The notes under the pieces are model-generated. The model ran no database searches. It saw only the letters and a list, made by a program, of their open reading frames with translations, and was not told where the DNA came from. DNA of 32,538 nt from Ramlibacter sp. (GTDB lineage: Bacteria; Pseudomonadota; Gammaproteobacteria; Burkholderiales; Burkholderiaceae_C). The stretch covers positions 1 through 32,538 of the forward strand of contig JAQGNJ010000191.1 in assembly GCA_028291885.1 (NCBI GenBank), read 5' to 3'. Below are positions 1 through 9,795 of this stretch, one piece after another. The number at the start of each line of letters is the position of its first letter. Within the stretch, counting starts at the first letter, position 1. The translations under genes were made by a program, and so were the position numbers.

Positions 1-398
1 GCGTCGGCTCGGTGCTGCGCAGCCAGTGGCCGGTCGGCCTGCCGCTGCCCGACGAAGTCGGCGTGACGCCGGCCGTGTCGCCGAAATTCCCGAACATCTC
101 CATCCCCTACGGCGCCTTGGTGCCGGAAAAGCTCGACGGCCTCGTGGCCTGCGGCCGCCACATCTCCTGCGACCGCAATTCGCACGGCTTCATGCGCGAG
201 ATCCCGCAGTGCTGGATCACCGGCCAGGCAGCCGGCGTCGCTGCCGCGCTCGCGGCGCAAGGCGGCGTCCAGGCGCGCGACGTCGACATCGCGCAACTGC
301 AAGCCGCCCTGCAGGCGCAAGGCGTCTACCTGCGGCCCGGCGCGCCGGCGCAAGCGGCCACGGGCGCGGAGTCCGCAAATGCGGCCGTCGCAGCCTGA
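1..398 (+). CDS. FAD-dependent oxidoreductase, C-terminal fragment
   Basis: The open frame enters from the left edge and ends at 398, so only the last ~130 residues are visible. The block GRHISCDRNSHGF followed by MREIPQCWITGQAAG and an Ala-rich stretch is the C-terminal FAD-contacting signature of the FAD_oxidored family, in which an arginine and the GQAAG loop cap the isoalloxazine. The end is a low-complexity Ala/Gly tail. Members oxidise organic substrates in the cytoplasm, but the substrate cannot be read from this part. The gene overlaps the IclR regulator by 20 bases, which suggests they are co-transcribed and that it belongs to the catabolic cluster downstream. The Rossmann GxGxxG motif lies outside the window. 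Family call is fairly safe; the reaction is unknown. Confidence 0.8.
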   Translation, partial: VGSVLRSQWPVGLPLPDEVGVTPAVSPKFPNISIPYGALVPEKLDGLVACGRHISCDRNSHGFMREIPQCWITGQAAGVAAALAAQGGVQARDVDIAQLQAALQAQGVYLRPGAPAQAATGAESANAAVAA

Positions 399-1215
399 AG
401 CGCCGGCCGAAGCTGCCGAGTCGCGCTCCGACACGGTCAGCGCGCTGGAACGCGGCATCTCGGTGCTGCGCTGCTTCAGCCAGGAGCACCCCGTCCTGGG
501 CTACGCCGACATCGCGAAGATGACGGGCATCCCGCGGCCCACCGTCAACCGCCTGGTCGCGACGCTGAACGCCACGGGCATGCTCAAGCCGGCGCTCGCG
601 CCCGACCGCTTCACCCTCGGCCCGGGCGTGATCTCGCTGGCGCGCGTGTTCCTGGTCAGCCTCGACGTGCGCGCCGTCGCCCGGCCCCGGATGCTGGCGA
701 TGGCCGAAGAGCTCGGCTGCTCGGTCTATCTCGCCGTCCGCGACGGCATGGAGATGGTGCTGATCGAGGCCTGCAGGCCGCGGTCGTCCATCCTCTCGCC
801 GCGCCTGGACGTCGGATCGCGCGCGCCGATCCCGACCTCGGCCCTCGGCCGCGCCTACCTCTCGGCGCTGGACGACAGCCAGCGCAACCAGCTGGTCGAC
901 TCGCTGCGGCTGCTGCGCGGCCCCGAGTGGGACCACATCGGTCCCGGCATGCAGCGCTCCATCGCCGAGGCGCAGCGCCTGGGCTACTGCCTGTCGCTGG
1001 GCGAGTTCCACCACGAGATCAACTCCGTGTCGGTTCCGCTGGTCGGCCCCGGCGACGAAGTCATGGCGCTCAATTGCGGCGGCGCCGCCTTCATGTTCAC
1101 CGAGGAGCGGCTGCGCAAGGAGTTCGCGCCGCGCCTGCTGGCGATCGCGCAGGAGATCGCCAGCGACATCGGCGGCCGCGTGCCGGCGACCCGCTCGCAG
1201 CCAAGCGTCGCTTGA
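379..1215 (+). CDS. IclR-family transcriptional regulator
   Basis: This 278-residue protein has the usual IclR length and layout. An N-terminal winged helix-turn-helix (about residues 20–85, with IAKMTGIPRPTVNRLVATL as recognition region) is followed by a GAF-like effector domain (about 95–265) that includes ISVPL-type core strands near SVSVPLVGPGDEVMAL. IclR proteins bind DNA as dimers or tetramers and usually control neighbouring catabolic genes in response to an aromatic or organic acid. It sits just upstream of the aconitase-X operon in the same direction, so that operon is the likely target. The chosen ATG lies inside the end of the preceding gene, with GGAG about ten bases upstream. The effector is probably the pathway substrate or an intermediate (inference). 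Confidence 0.9.
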   Translation: MRPSQPEAPAEAAESRSDTVSALERGISVLRCFSQEHPVLGYADIAKMTGIPRPTVNRLVATLNATGMLKPALAPDRFTLGPGVISLARVFLVSLDVRAVARPRMLAMAEELGCSVYLAVRDGMEMVLIEACRPRSSILSPRLDVGSRAPIPTSALGRAYLSALDDSQRNQLVDSLRLLRGPEWDHIGPGMQRSIAEAQRLGYCLSLGEFHHEINSVSVPLVGPGDEVMALNCGGAAFMFTEERLRKEFAPRLLAIAQEIASDIGGRVPATRSQPSVA

Positions 1216-1235
1216 GACAAACAGGACCCACAGAC

Positions 1236-2528
1236 ATGCAACTCACAGACCACGAAAAGGCCATGCTCGACGGCCGCGACGGCCCGGCCATGCAAAAGGC
1301 GATGGACCTGCTCGTGCGCTACGGCGAAGCGCTAGGCGCCGAACGCCTGGTCGAGACCAACAACGTGTGCGCCACCATCACCGCGACCACGCCTTTCCAG
1401 CGCGACCTCGCGCTCAAGGGCGGCGGCATGGACGCGGTGTTTTCCGAGTTCAGCCTGGACAGCCGGGAAGTGGTGCAGATCCCGAAGTTCAAGACCTTCA
1501 CCAGCCACCTGCAGCTGGGGTTCGACCCGAACCAGCCGGAGAAATTCGGCCTGAGCGAAGAGATCGTCCAGTTCTACAACAAGGCCGAGAAGCACACGGC
1601 CAAGCTGGGCGCGCAGATCATGAACACCTGCACGCCCTACCAGGTCGGCAACATCCCGACCCGCGGCGAGCACTGCGCGTGGATGGAGTCGTCGGCCGTC
1701 GTGTACTGCAACTCGGTGCTCGGCGCGCGCACCAACACCGAAGGCCGCGAGAGCTGCGGCGCCGCGATGCTGACCGGCCGCATCCCCGACTGGGGCTACC
1801 ACCGCGACGAACCGCGGCGCGCCACGCACGTCATCGAGCTCGACATCGAGGTGGAGTCGGTGCAGGACTGGGGCCTGCTGGGCTACTTCATGGGCGACCT
1901 GGTGCAGGAGCGCGTGCCGGTCGTCCACAGCCGCAACGGCATCCGCAAGATCCCCAACCTGCCGCGCCTGAAGCACTTCGGCGCCGCGGCGTCGTCTTCC
2001 GGCGGCGTGGAGATGTACCACATCGCCGGCATCACGCCCGAGGCTCTGACGCTGGAGCAGGCGCTGGGCGGCAACAAGCCGGTCGAGACCTTCCGCTACG
2101 GCGAGTCCGAGCGCCGCGCCACCTACGAGAAGATCAACGCCACCGGCAAGGACGCCGAGATCCAGTACGTGATGCTGGGCTGCCCGCACTACACGATCGA
2201 GCAGATCTGGGAAGCGGCGCAGCTGATCGAAGGCCGCAAGGTGCACGAGAACTGCGAGCTGTGGATCTTCACGCCGCGCGCGATCAAGTCGCTGGCCGAC
2301 CGCAACGGCTACACCGAGATCATCGAGAAGGCCGGCGGGATCATCATGTCGGACAGCTGTTCGGCGATGAGCCGCGCCGTCCCCAAGGGCACGAAGACCG
2401 TCGCCCTCGATTCCGCCAAGCAGGCGCATTACCTGCCCGCCATCCTCGGCGTCGACGCCTGGTTCGGCACGACGGCGCAATGCATCGACGCGGCCTGCAC
2501 CGGCCGCTGGAACGGGGGCTACCAATGA
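1236..2528 (+). CDS. Aconitase X (AcnX) catalytic large subunit
   Basis: This 430-residue protein matches the aconitase-X catalytic domain (formerly DUF521). Visible features are NTCTPYQVGNIPTRGEHCAW (residues 130–149), the TNTEGR substrate loop (166–171), GCPHYT (315–320), MSDSCSAM (371–378) and a C-terminal QCIDAACTG (415–423). The Cys residues at 316 and 375, with one of the C-terminal cysteines, are the expected Fe-S ligands. Characterised bacterial AcnX enzymes dehydrate cis-3-hydroxy-L-proline, and an archaeal one dehydrates phosphomevalonate. Other substrates are possible and nothing here fixes it. The ATG at 1236 matches the family N-terminus; the frame extends farther upstream but that stretch is a shadow of the IclR gene. 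It overlaps the small-subunit gene by four bases (ATGA), as expected for an obligate heterodimer. Confidence 0.9.
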   Translation: MQLTDHEKAMLDGRDGPAMQKAMDLLVRYGEALGAERLVETNNVCATITATTPFQRDLALKGGGMDAVFSEFSLDSREVVQIPKFKTFTSHLQLGFDPNQPEKFGLSEEIVQFYNKAEKHTAKLGAQIMNTCTPYQVGNIPTRGEHCAWMESSAVVYCNSVLGARTNTEGRESCGAAMLTGRIPDWGYHRDEPRRATHVIELDIEVESVQDWGLLGYFMGDLVQERVPVVHSRNGIRKIPNLPRLKHFGAAASSSGGVEMYHIAGITPEALTLEQALGGNKPVETFRYGESERRATYEKINATGKDAEIQYVMLGCPHYTIEQIWEAAQLIEGRKVHENCELWIFTPRAIKSLADRNGYTEIIEKAGGIIMSDSCSAMSRAVPKGTKTVALDSAKQAHYLPAILGVDAWFGTTAQCIDAACTGRWNGGYQ

Positions 2529-2992
2529 GCGAAACCGTCGCACTGCAGCCGGCGCAAGCCGCCGGCGTCATCACCATCCGCGGCCGCAAGGTCGTCCCCG
2601 GCGTGGCCGAGGGCGAGGCCCTGGTCACGAAGGACCGCATCTCCGGCTGGGGCGGCATCGACTCGCGCACCGGCACGGTCATCGAAACGCGCCACGAATT
2701 GCGCGGCCAGAGCTTCGCCGGCAAGGTGCTGGTGTTTCCCGGCGCCAAAGGCTCGTCCGGCTGGTCGGCCGCCTTCCACATGGCGCGCCTGTCGGGCGCC
2801 GCGCCCGCGGCCTTCCTGTTCAACGAGATGACGACCAAGATGGCGCTCGGCGCCGTCGTCACCCACGCGCCGTCGATGACCGATTTCGACCGCGACCCGA
2901 TGACGGTCATCGAGACCGGCGACTGGGTCCGCGTCGACGCCGATCGGGGCGTCGTCGAGATCACCAAGAAAAAGGACAGGCGTCCGGCATGA
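2525..2992 (+). CDS. Aconitase X swivel-domain small subunit (DUF126)
   Basis: This 155-residue protein is the swivelling β-barrel partner of AcnX. The key motif is FPGAKGSSGWS (71–81), equivalent to the conserved G-x-G-S loop of DUF126 proteins. It is followed by APAAFLFNE and an ALGAVVTHAP strand typical of the family. The conserved serine in this loop closes over the active site on the large subunit. In some organisms the two subunits are fused; here they are separate genes with ATGA overlaps on both sides (2525–2528 and 2989–2992), so translation is probably coupled. It has no activity expected alone. Family assignment is firm; the substrate depends on the large subunit and is unknown. 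Confidence 0.9.
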   Translation: MSETVALQPAQAAGVITIRGRKVVPGVAEGEALVTKDRISGWGGIDSRTGTVIETRHELRGQSFAGKVLVFPGAKGSSGWSAAFHMARLSGAAPAAFLFNEMTTKMALGAVVTHAPSMTDFDRDPMTVIETGDWVRVDADRGVVEITKKKDRRPA

Positions 2993-4677
2993 AGCGTCAA
3001 CTGCGCAGCAATTTCCCCCGCGGCTCCTATCTCTGGTCGGTGCGCAACGCGCACTGGCGCGCGCTCGGCATCCCGGAAGAGGATTGCGAGAAGCCCAAGA
3101 TCGCCATCGTCAACAGCTCGTCGGAGCTCGCCGCCTGCTTCAGCCACCTGGACGGCATCGCGAAGGCGCTGAAGGAAACGATCCGCGCGGCCGGCGCCGT
3201 GCCCTTCGAGATCCGCACCGCCGCGCCGAGCGACTTCATCACCGGCGCCGGCGCCCGTGGCGCCTACATGCTGGGCGCGCGCGACCTGGTCACCAACGAC
3301 ATCGAGGTCGCTGTCGAAGGCGCGCAGCTGGACGGCATGATCTGCCTGACCTCCTGCGACAAGACCGTGCCCGGCCAGCTGATGGCCGCGGCCCGCCTGA
3401 ACATCCCGACCATCATGGTGCCCTGCGGCTACCAGGCCAGCGGCGAATACAAGGGCAAGCACGTGGACATCGAAGAGGTGTTCATCGGCGCCATGCACGC
3501 GATCACCGGCAACATGCCGGTCGACGAGCTGGTCGGCATGAGCCGCGAAGCGATCCGCGGCCCCGGCGTGTGCTCCGGCCTGGGCACGGCCAACTCGATG
3601 CACATCGTCTGCGAGGCGCTCGGCATGGCCTTGCCCGGCAGCGCGCCGGTCGCCGCCAACAGCGCCAAGATGTTTGCCGACCTGCGCGCGGCCGGCGAAC
3701 GCATCGTGCAGATGGTCTGGGACGACGTGAAGCCGCGCGACATCCTGCAGCCGGGCGCCTTCGCCAACGCGGTGCGCTGCATCCTGGCGATCGGCGGCTC
3801 GCTCAACACGGTCAAGCACCTGCAGGCCGTCGCGACGGAAGGCAAGTGCAACGTCGACGTCTACAGCCTGTTCGAGACGCTCGGGCCGCAGACTCCTGTG
3901 CTGGCCGGCGTGCGCCCGATCGGCGACCACACGATCGAGGAATTCGAGGCGGCCGGCGGCGCCCGTGCGCTGATGAAGCAGCTCGAGAGCCTGCTGGACA
4001 CCGGTGTAGCCACGGTCAGCGGCGGCAGCGTCGCGGACAACCTCAAGAGCGTCGCCGTCGCGAACGACGAAGTGATCCGCCCGATCGGGAAACCGGTTGC
4101 GCAACAACCCGCCATCGTGCTGCTGCGCGGCAACCTGGCGCCGGAATCGGGCCTGACCAAGACCGGCATCGTGGAGCGCAAGCAGCGCAGCTTCACCGGC
4201 CCGGCGATCTGCTTCTGGACCACCGACGAAGCCATCGCGGCGCTCAAGAACGGCACGATCAAGCCGGGCCATGTGCTCGTGATGCGCGGCGCGGGCGTCC
4301 GCGGCGGACCGGCGATGGGCGGCGGCGCATCGCGCGTGGTGTTCGCGGTCGACGGCGCGGGTCTGGGCGACCAGATCGCCATCCTCACCGACGGCCACCT
4401 TTCGGGCCTGGTCTGCAAGGGCCTGGTCGTGGCGGAGCTCTCGCCCGAAGCCGCGACCGGCGGCCCGCTGGCGCTGGTGCAGGACGGCGACACCATCACG
4501 ATCGACCTGGACACGCGCCGCGTCGACGCCGATCTCACCGACGAACAGTGGCAGCAGCGCCGCGCCGGCTGGCGTGCGCCTGTGCCGTCGCACGACGTCG
4601 GCTGGCTGCAGCAATACCGGCGCAACGTCGGCAGCCTGTCGCAGGGCGCGGTGCTGGTGCGCACCGACGCCACCTGA
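2989..4677 (+). CDS. IlvD/Edd-family dehydratase
   Basis: This 562-residue protein belongs to the dihydroxy-acid / sugar-acid dehydratase superfamily. The three Fe-S cysteines are present: C50 (in SELAACFSHLDG), C123 (in TSCDKTVPG, with K125 the probable carbamylated Mg ligand) and C195 (in GPGVCSGLGTANSM). The C-terminal half carries RGAGVRGGPAMGGG (433–446) and TDGHLSGL (467–474), whose serine is the catalytic base in the family, then LSPEAATGGPLALVQDGD. It differs from true IlvD in the loop normally reading GGPGMPEM (here GGPAMGGG) and in TDGRFSG becoming TDGHLSG. That points to a sugar-acid or specialised catabolic substrate rather than valine/isoleucine biosynthesis. It overlaps the AcnX small subunit by four bases, so two hydro-lyases of different families are made from one transcript. 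Confidence 0.9.
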   Translation: MKRQLRSNFPRGSYLWSVRNAHWRALGIPEEDCEKPKIAIVNSSSELAACFSHLDGIAKALKETIRAAGAVPFEIRTAAPSDFITGAGARGAYMLGARDLVTNDIEVAVEGAQLDGMICLTSCDKTVPGQLMAAARLNIPTIMVPCGYQASGEYKGKHVDIEEVFIGAMHAITGNMPVDELVGMSREAIRGPGVCSGLGTANSMHIVCEALGMALPGSAPVAANSAKMFADLRAAGERIVQMVWDDVKPRDILQPGAFANAVRCILAIGGSLNTVKHLQAVATEGKCNVDVYSLFETLGPQTPVLAGVRPIGDHTIEEFEAAGGARALMKQLESLLDTGVATVSGGSVADNLKSVAVANDEVIRPIGKPVAQQPAIVLLRGNLAPESGLTKTGIVERKQRSFTGPAICFWTTDEAIAALKNGTIKPGHVLVMRGAGVRGGPAMGGGASRVVFAVDGAGLGDQIAILTDGHLSGLVCKGLVVAELSPEAATGGPLALVQDGDTITIDLDTRRVDADLTDEQWQQRRAGWRAPVPSHDVGWLQQYRRNVGSLSQGAVLVRTDAT

Positions 4678-4713
4678 GAACAAAGAATTTTTTCAACCCG
4701 AGGAGACAGTGAG

Positions 4714-5850
4714 ATGAGAAAGATGTTTTTGGTGTCGGCGATCGCCCTGGCCTGCGCAAGCGCGCACGCCCAGTCGAGCGTCACGCTGTTCGGCGTGGTC
4801 GACGTCAACGTCCAGCGCTTCGACGCCGGCGGCGTCGGCAAGAGCACGATGGTCGGCAACGGCGGCCTGTCGACCAGCCGCATCGGCTTTCGCGGCCAGG
4901 AAGACCTGGGCGGCGGCCTGTATGCCGGCTTCTGGCTGGAAGGCAGCATCAACCCGGACAACGGCGAAGGCCGCAACACCAACACCAACAACCAGCCCAG
5001 CGGCGGCGTCGCGGGACCGGCCGGCACCACCGGCCTGAAGTTCGACCGCGTCTCCTACGTCAGCCTCGGCGGCAAGTGGGGCGAAGTGCGCCTGGGACAC
5101 GACTTCATCCCGACCCACTGGAGCAGCATCTACTTCGACCCGTTCAACGCGAACGGCGTGGCACGTGCCGGCAACCTGACCTTCGCCGGCGTCGGCGCAG
5201 CGCCCCTGCCGAGCGCCATCACCGGCAGCAACACGGTCAGCTACTGGCTGCCGCCCAAGCTCCTGGGCGGCGTGTACGGCATGGCGATGGTCGGCACGGG
5301 CGAAAACAACAGCGGCACGGCCAATTCGCATGACGGCAACTTCGCCGGCTTCCGCGTGGGCTACGCGGCCGGCCCGTTCGACGTCGCCGCCGCGCTGACG
5401 CGCACCAAGAACGTGTCGACCGCGACGATCGGCAATTACACGCACGCCAACGTCGGCGGCAGCTGGAACGCCGGCTTCGCCAAGTTCTTCGCGCTCTACA
5501 ACGTGGTGAAGGTGGACCTGACCGGCGGCCAGGTTCGCAAGAACACGGCCGAGGTCGGCGCCCACATCCCGGTCGGCGGTGTCGGCCGCATCCGCGTGAG
5601 CTACGCCGTGCTGAACGACCGCAGCGACGCCGGCCTGCGCAACGCGAACGGCTCGGCCCGCAGCGACAACGACGCGCGCCAGATCGGCCTGGGCTACGTG
5701 CACGACCTGTCCAAGCGCACGGCGCTGTACACCAACTACGCGCGGCTGAAGAACCGCGGCCAGGCGGCCTACCTGGTCAGCGGCGGGCGGGCGCCGCTGG
5801 CCGGCCAGACCTCGAGCGGCATCGAGTTCGGCGTCCGCCACACGTTCTAA
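4714..5850 (+). CDS. Gram-negative outer-membrane porin (Porin_4/OmpC-like)
   Basis: This 378-residue protein has a Sec signal peptide (MRKMFLVSAIALACASAHAQ, cleavage after AHAQ). It then starts with SSVTLFGVVDVNVQRF, the classical first β-strand of betaproteobacterial trimeric porins. Repeated strands of alternating residues follow, with the PEFR-like constriction replaced by Burkholderiales-type loops, and the chain ends FGVRHTF, a C-terminal aromatic β-signal for BAM insertion. It is preceded by a strong ribosome site (GAGGAGA, about nine bases before the ATG) and lies 36 bases after the dehydratase gene. In context it should let the pathway substrate cross the outer membrane before capture by the Bug receptors. 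Substrate specificity cannot be read from sequence. Confidence 0.93.
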   Translation: MRKMFLVSAIALACASAHAQSSVTLFGVVDVNVQRFDAGGVGKSTMVGNGGLSTSRIGFRGQEDLGGGLYAGFWLEGSINPDNGEGRNTNTNNQPSGGVAGPAGTTGLKFDRVSYVSLGGKWGEVRLGHDFIPTHWSSIYFDPFNANGVARAGNLTFAGVGAAPLPSAITGSNTVSYWLPPKLLGGVYGMAMVGTGENNSGTANSHDGNFAGFRVGYAAGPFDVAAALTRTKNVSTATIGNYTHANVGGSWNAGFAKFFALYNVVKVDLTGGQVRKNTAEVGAHIPVGGVGRIRVSYAVLNDRSDAGLRNANGSARSDNDARQIGLGYVHDLSKRTALYTNYARLKNRGQAAYLVSGGRAPLAGQTSSGIEFGVRHTF

Positions 5851-5860
5851 GCGTCCCACC

Positions 5861-5920
5861 CCCAGGCCGCGGCGCCACCGGTCCCGCGGCCTGGGCCGGG
5901 ACCAGATCCCACCGTTTTTT
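5861..5920 (+). terminator. Hairpin with T tract between porin and first Bug gene
   Basis: A perfect 12-bp inverted repeat pairs 5861–5872 with 5884–5895 around an 11-base loop. A second small stem GGGA/TCCC (5898–5901 with 5907–5910) is followed by TTTTTT at 5915–5920. It lies just after the porin stop codon and before the ribosome site of the next gene. It could be a partial intrinsic terminator or an RNA-stabilising structure that sets the porin level apart from the downstream transporter genes. Confidence 0.6.
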
Positions 5921-5945
5921 GCCAACCCATCACCGGAGACAACCG

Positions 5946-7801
<1,856 letters not shown>

Positions 7802-7829
7802 TTCCACAAAAACAAACCGGACAGATTCG

Positions 7830-8825
7830 ATGAACCCCAACTCCTTTTCGCGCCGGCGCGCCGCCCTGGCGACGCTCGCCACCGCCGCGGCCGCGGCCTT
7901 CCCGCTGCTGGCCCAGGCCCAGGCGCCCGACGCGTGGCCGACCAAGCCCGTCAAGCTGATCGTGCCGTTCACGGCCGGCGGCCCCACCGACACCGTGGCG
8001 CGGCTGATCGCGCTGCAGCTGCAGGCCATCTGGAAGCAGCCGGTGATCGTCGACTACAAGCCGGGCGCCGGAACGACGGTCGGCATCAATGCCGTTGCCA
8101 AGTCGCCGGCCGACGGCTACACGCTGGGGATGGCGATCAGCGCCTTCACGATCAATCCCAGCCTGATGCCCAACATGCCTTACGACACGCTCAAGGACAT
8201 CGTCGGCGTCTCCCAGGTGGCGCAGGCGCACTTCGGCCTGTTCGCCCATCCCTCGCTGCCGGCCAACACGATGCCCGAGCTGATCGCCTACGCCAGGCAG
8301 AACCCCGACAAGCTCAGTTATGCGACGCCGGGCGCGGGCACCGGCACGCACCTGGCGGGCGAGATGCTCAGCCACATGGCCAACATCAAGATGGTCCACG
8401 TGCCGTACAAGGGCAGCGCACCGGCGCAGCAGGACGTGATCGGCGGCCGCGTGCCGCTGCTGTTCGACGTGCTGTTCTCCTCCATGCCCTTCGTCAAGGA
8501 CGGCCGCATGAAGGTGATCGCGATCTCGAGCCCGAACCGCGCCGCGTCGAATCCGGAGATCCCGCTGATCCAGGACACGGTGCCCGGCTTCAATGCGATG
8601 AGCTTCATCGGCGTGGTCGCTCCCGCCGGCATGCCGCCGGCCCTGCTGCGCAAGATCAGCGCCGACATCGGCCAGGCCGTTCGCAGCCAGGAAGTGACCT
8701 CGCGCATGGCGCAGCTCGGGATGGAGCCGGTCGGCTCGACGTCCGAACAGTACAACGCGGCGATCCGCTCGGAGATCGACAAGTGGAGCCGCGTCATCAA
8801 GACCTCGGGCATCAAACTCGACTGA
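7830..8825 (+). CDS. Bug-type tripartite tricarboxylate transporter receptor (second copy)
   Basis: This 331-residue periplasmic receptor is a paralogue of the one at 5946. Shared blocks include WKQPVIV-x-YK-x-GAGT, the INPSL…MP segment, and the HVPYKGSAPAQQDVIGGRVPLLFD lobe-two signature. The N-terminus begins with FSRRRAAL and then a hydrophobic Ala-rich stretch ending AQAQA. The SRRR pair is weakly Tat-like, though Sec export is at least as likely. It lies 28 bases after the first dioxygenase and 21 bases before the second. Ribosome-site match is poor (only a weak GGACAG-type sequence). A different ligand from the first receptor is likely, because binding-lobe residues differ (HAPYKG-like region and the 130–160 block). 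No permease partner is present in the window. Confidence 0.92.
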   Translation: MNPNSFSRRRAALATLATAAAAAFPLLAQAQAPDAWPTKPVKLIVPFTAGGPTDTVARLIALQLQAIWKQPVIVDYKPGAGTTVGINAVAKSPADGYTLGMAISAFTINPSLMPNMPYDTLKDIVGVSQVAQAHFGLFAHPSLPANTMPELIAYARQNPDKLSYATPGAGTGTHLAGEMLSHMANIKMVHVPYKGSAPAQQDVIGGRVPLLFDVLFSSMPFVKDGRMKVIAISSPNRAASNPEIPLIQDTVPGFNAMSFIGVVAPAGMPPALLRKISADIGQAVRSQEVTSRMAQLGMEPVGSTSEQYNAAIRSEIDKWSRVIKTSGIKLD

Positions 8826-8846
8826 TCCGAAGAACAGGAAACCGCA

Positions 8847-9716
8847 ATGACGACCCTCAATCTCAAGCCCCTGCATCCCTTCGCCGCCGAAGCCAGCGGC
8901 CTGGATATCTCGAAGCCGCTGGACGCAGCCGGCGTCAAGGCCATCGAGGACGCGATGGACAAGCACGCCGTCCTCGTGTTTCGCAACCAGCCGCTGACGC
9001 AGGACCAGCAGATCGCGTTCGCCAAGTCGCTCGGACCGCTGGACCTGGGGCTGCGCAAGCTCAAGGGCGGGCCGCACCGCTTCGAGTACGCCGAACTGGC
9101 CGACATTTCCAACGTCAAAGCCGACGGCGAGGTCGCCGACCGCACCCACGCCAAGATCGTCGGCAACGTCGCCAACCAGCTGTGGCACAGCGACAGTTCT
9201 TTCCAGCATCCGCGCGCCAAGTACTCGATGCTCTCGGCGGTCGTCGTGCCGGGCTTTGGCGGCGACACGGAATTCGCCGACCTGCGCATGGCCTACGACG
9301 CGCTGCCGGACTGGCAGAAGAAGCAGATCGAGAACCTCAAGGCCGTGCACTACGCCCTGCATTCGCGCTTCATGCTCGGCGACACCAGCTACACCGACGA
9401 GCAGAAGCAGTCGATCCCGCCCGCGCTCTGGCCGCTGGTGCAGACCGACCCCCGCTCGGGCCGCAAGATCCTGTTCGTCGGCATCCATGCCTGCGAGATC
9501 GAGGCAATGACCGTGGCCGAGGGCCGCATGCTGATCATGGATCTGCTGGAACACGCGACCCAGCGCGAGTTCGTCTATCGCCACAAGTGGCAGGTGGGCG
9601 ACCTCGTGATGTGGGACAACACCGCCACGGTGCACCGCGGCCGCTATTTCGACTTCTCCGAGCGCCGCGAGCTGCGGCGCGCCACGACCGAGGAAGTGAC
9701 GGCCGGCGCTCACTGA
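8847..9716 (+). CDS. TfdA-like Fe(II)/2-oxoglutarate dioxygenase (second copy)
   Basis: This 289-residue protein resembles TfdA, the 2,4-dichlorophenoxyacetate dioxygenase of Cupriavidus (287 residues), unusually closely as I recall that sequence. Shared blocks include YAELADISNV, NQLWHSDSSFQ, YSMLSAVVVP, GGDTEFADLRMAYDALP, ATQREFVYRHKW and RRELRRATT. The iron ligands are H114, D116 and H263, and an arginine near 274–278 would bind 2-oxoglutarate, one residue offset from TfdA numbering (113/115/262). TfdA-type enzymes cleave the ether bond of aryloxyacetates through hydroxylation of the side-chain carbon. There are no chlorophenol or chlorocatechol genes nearby, so the natural substrate may be another ether or carboxylate. 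A good AGGAAA ribosome site precedes the ATG. Confidence 0.88.
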   Translation: MTTLNLKPLHPFAAEASGLDISKPLDAAGVKAIEDAMDKHAVLVFRNQPLTQDQQIAFAKSLGPLDLGLRKLKGGPHRFEYAELADISNVKADGEVADRTHAKIVGNVANQLWHSDSSFQHPRAKYSMLSAVVVPGFGGDTEFADLRMAYDALPDWQKKQIENLKAVHYALHSRFMLGDTSYTDEQKQSIPPALWPLVQTDPRSGRKILFVGIHACEIEAMTVAEGRMLIMDLLEHATQREFVYRHKWQVGDLVMWDNTATVHRGRYFDFSERRELRRATTEEVTAGAH

Positions 9717-9737
9717 GGCGGCGTCCGTCGGGATCGT

Positions 9738-9765
9738 TTGATTTCGGCGCGAAGGCGGCTAGGCT
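9738..9765 (+). promoter_or_regulatory. Possible sigma-70 promoter of uspA
   Basis: TTGATT at 9738–9743 and TAGGCT at 9760–9765 are spaced by 16 bases and lie about 30 bases before the uspA ATG. The −35 match is fair and the −10 match is weak, so this is only a candidate. Confidence 0.35.
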
Positions 9766-9795
9766 GGGAGTGAACGACACCCCAGGAGAGCCCGC

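Noticed and set aside
927-1235. N-terminal extension of the aconitase X large subunit
   Set aside because: The extra ~100 residues are Arg/Gly/Pro-rich and read the IclR gene in another frame. The family start matches the ATG at 1236.
2989-4677. Biosynthetic ilvD for branched-chain amino acids
   Set aside because: The gene is in a catabolic operon and its substrate loops differ from biosynthetic IlvD.
2344-4683. Long minus-strand open frame opposite the dehydratase gene
   Set aside because: Composition is Arg/Ala/His-rich with no recognisable domain, and it is antisense to strong coding sequence with all conserved Fe-S motifs.
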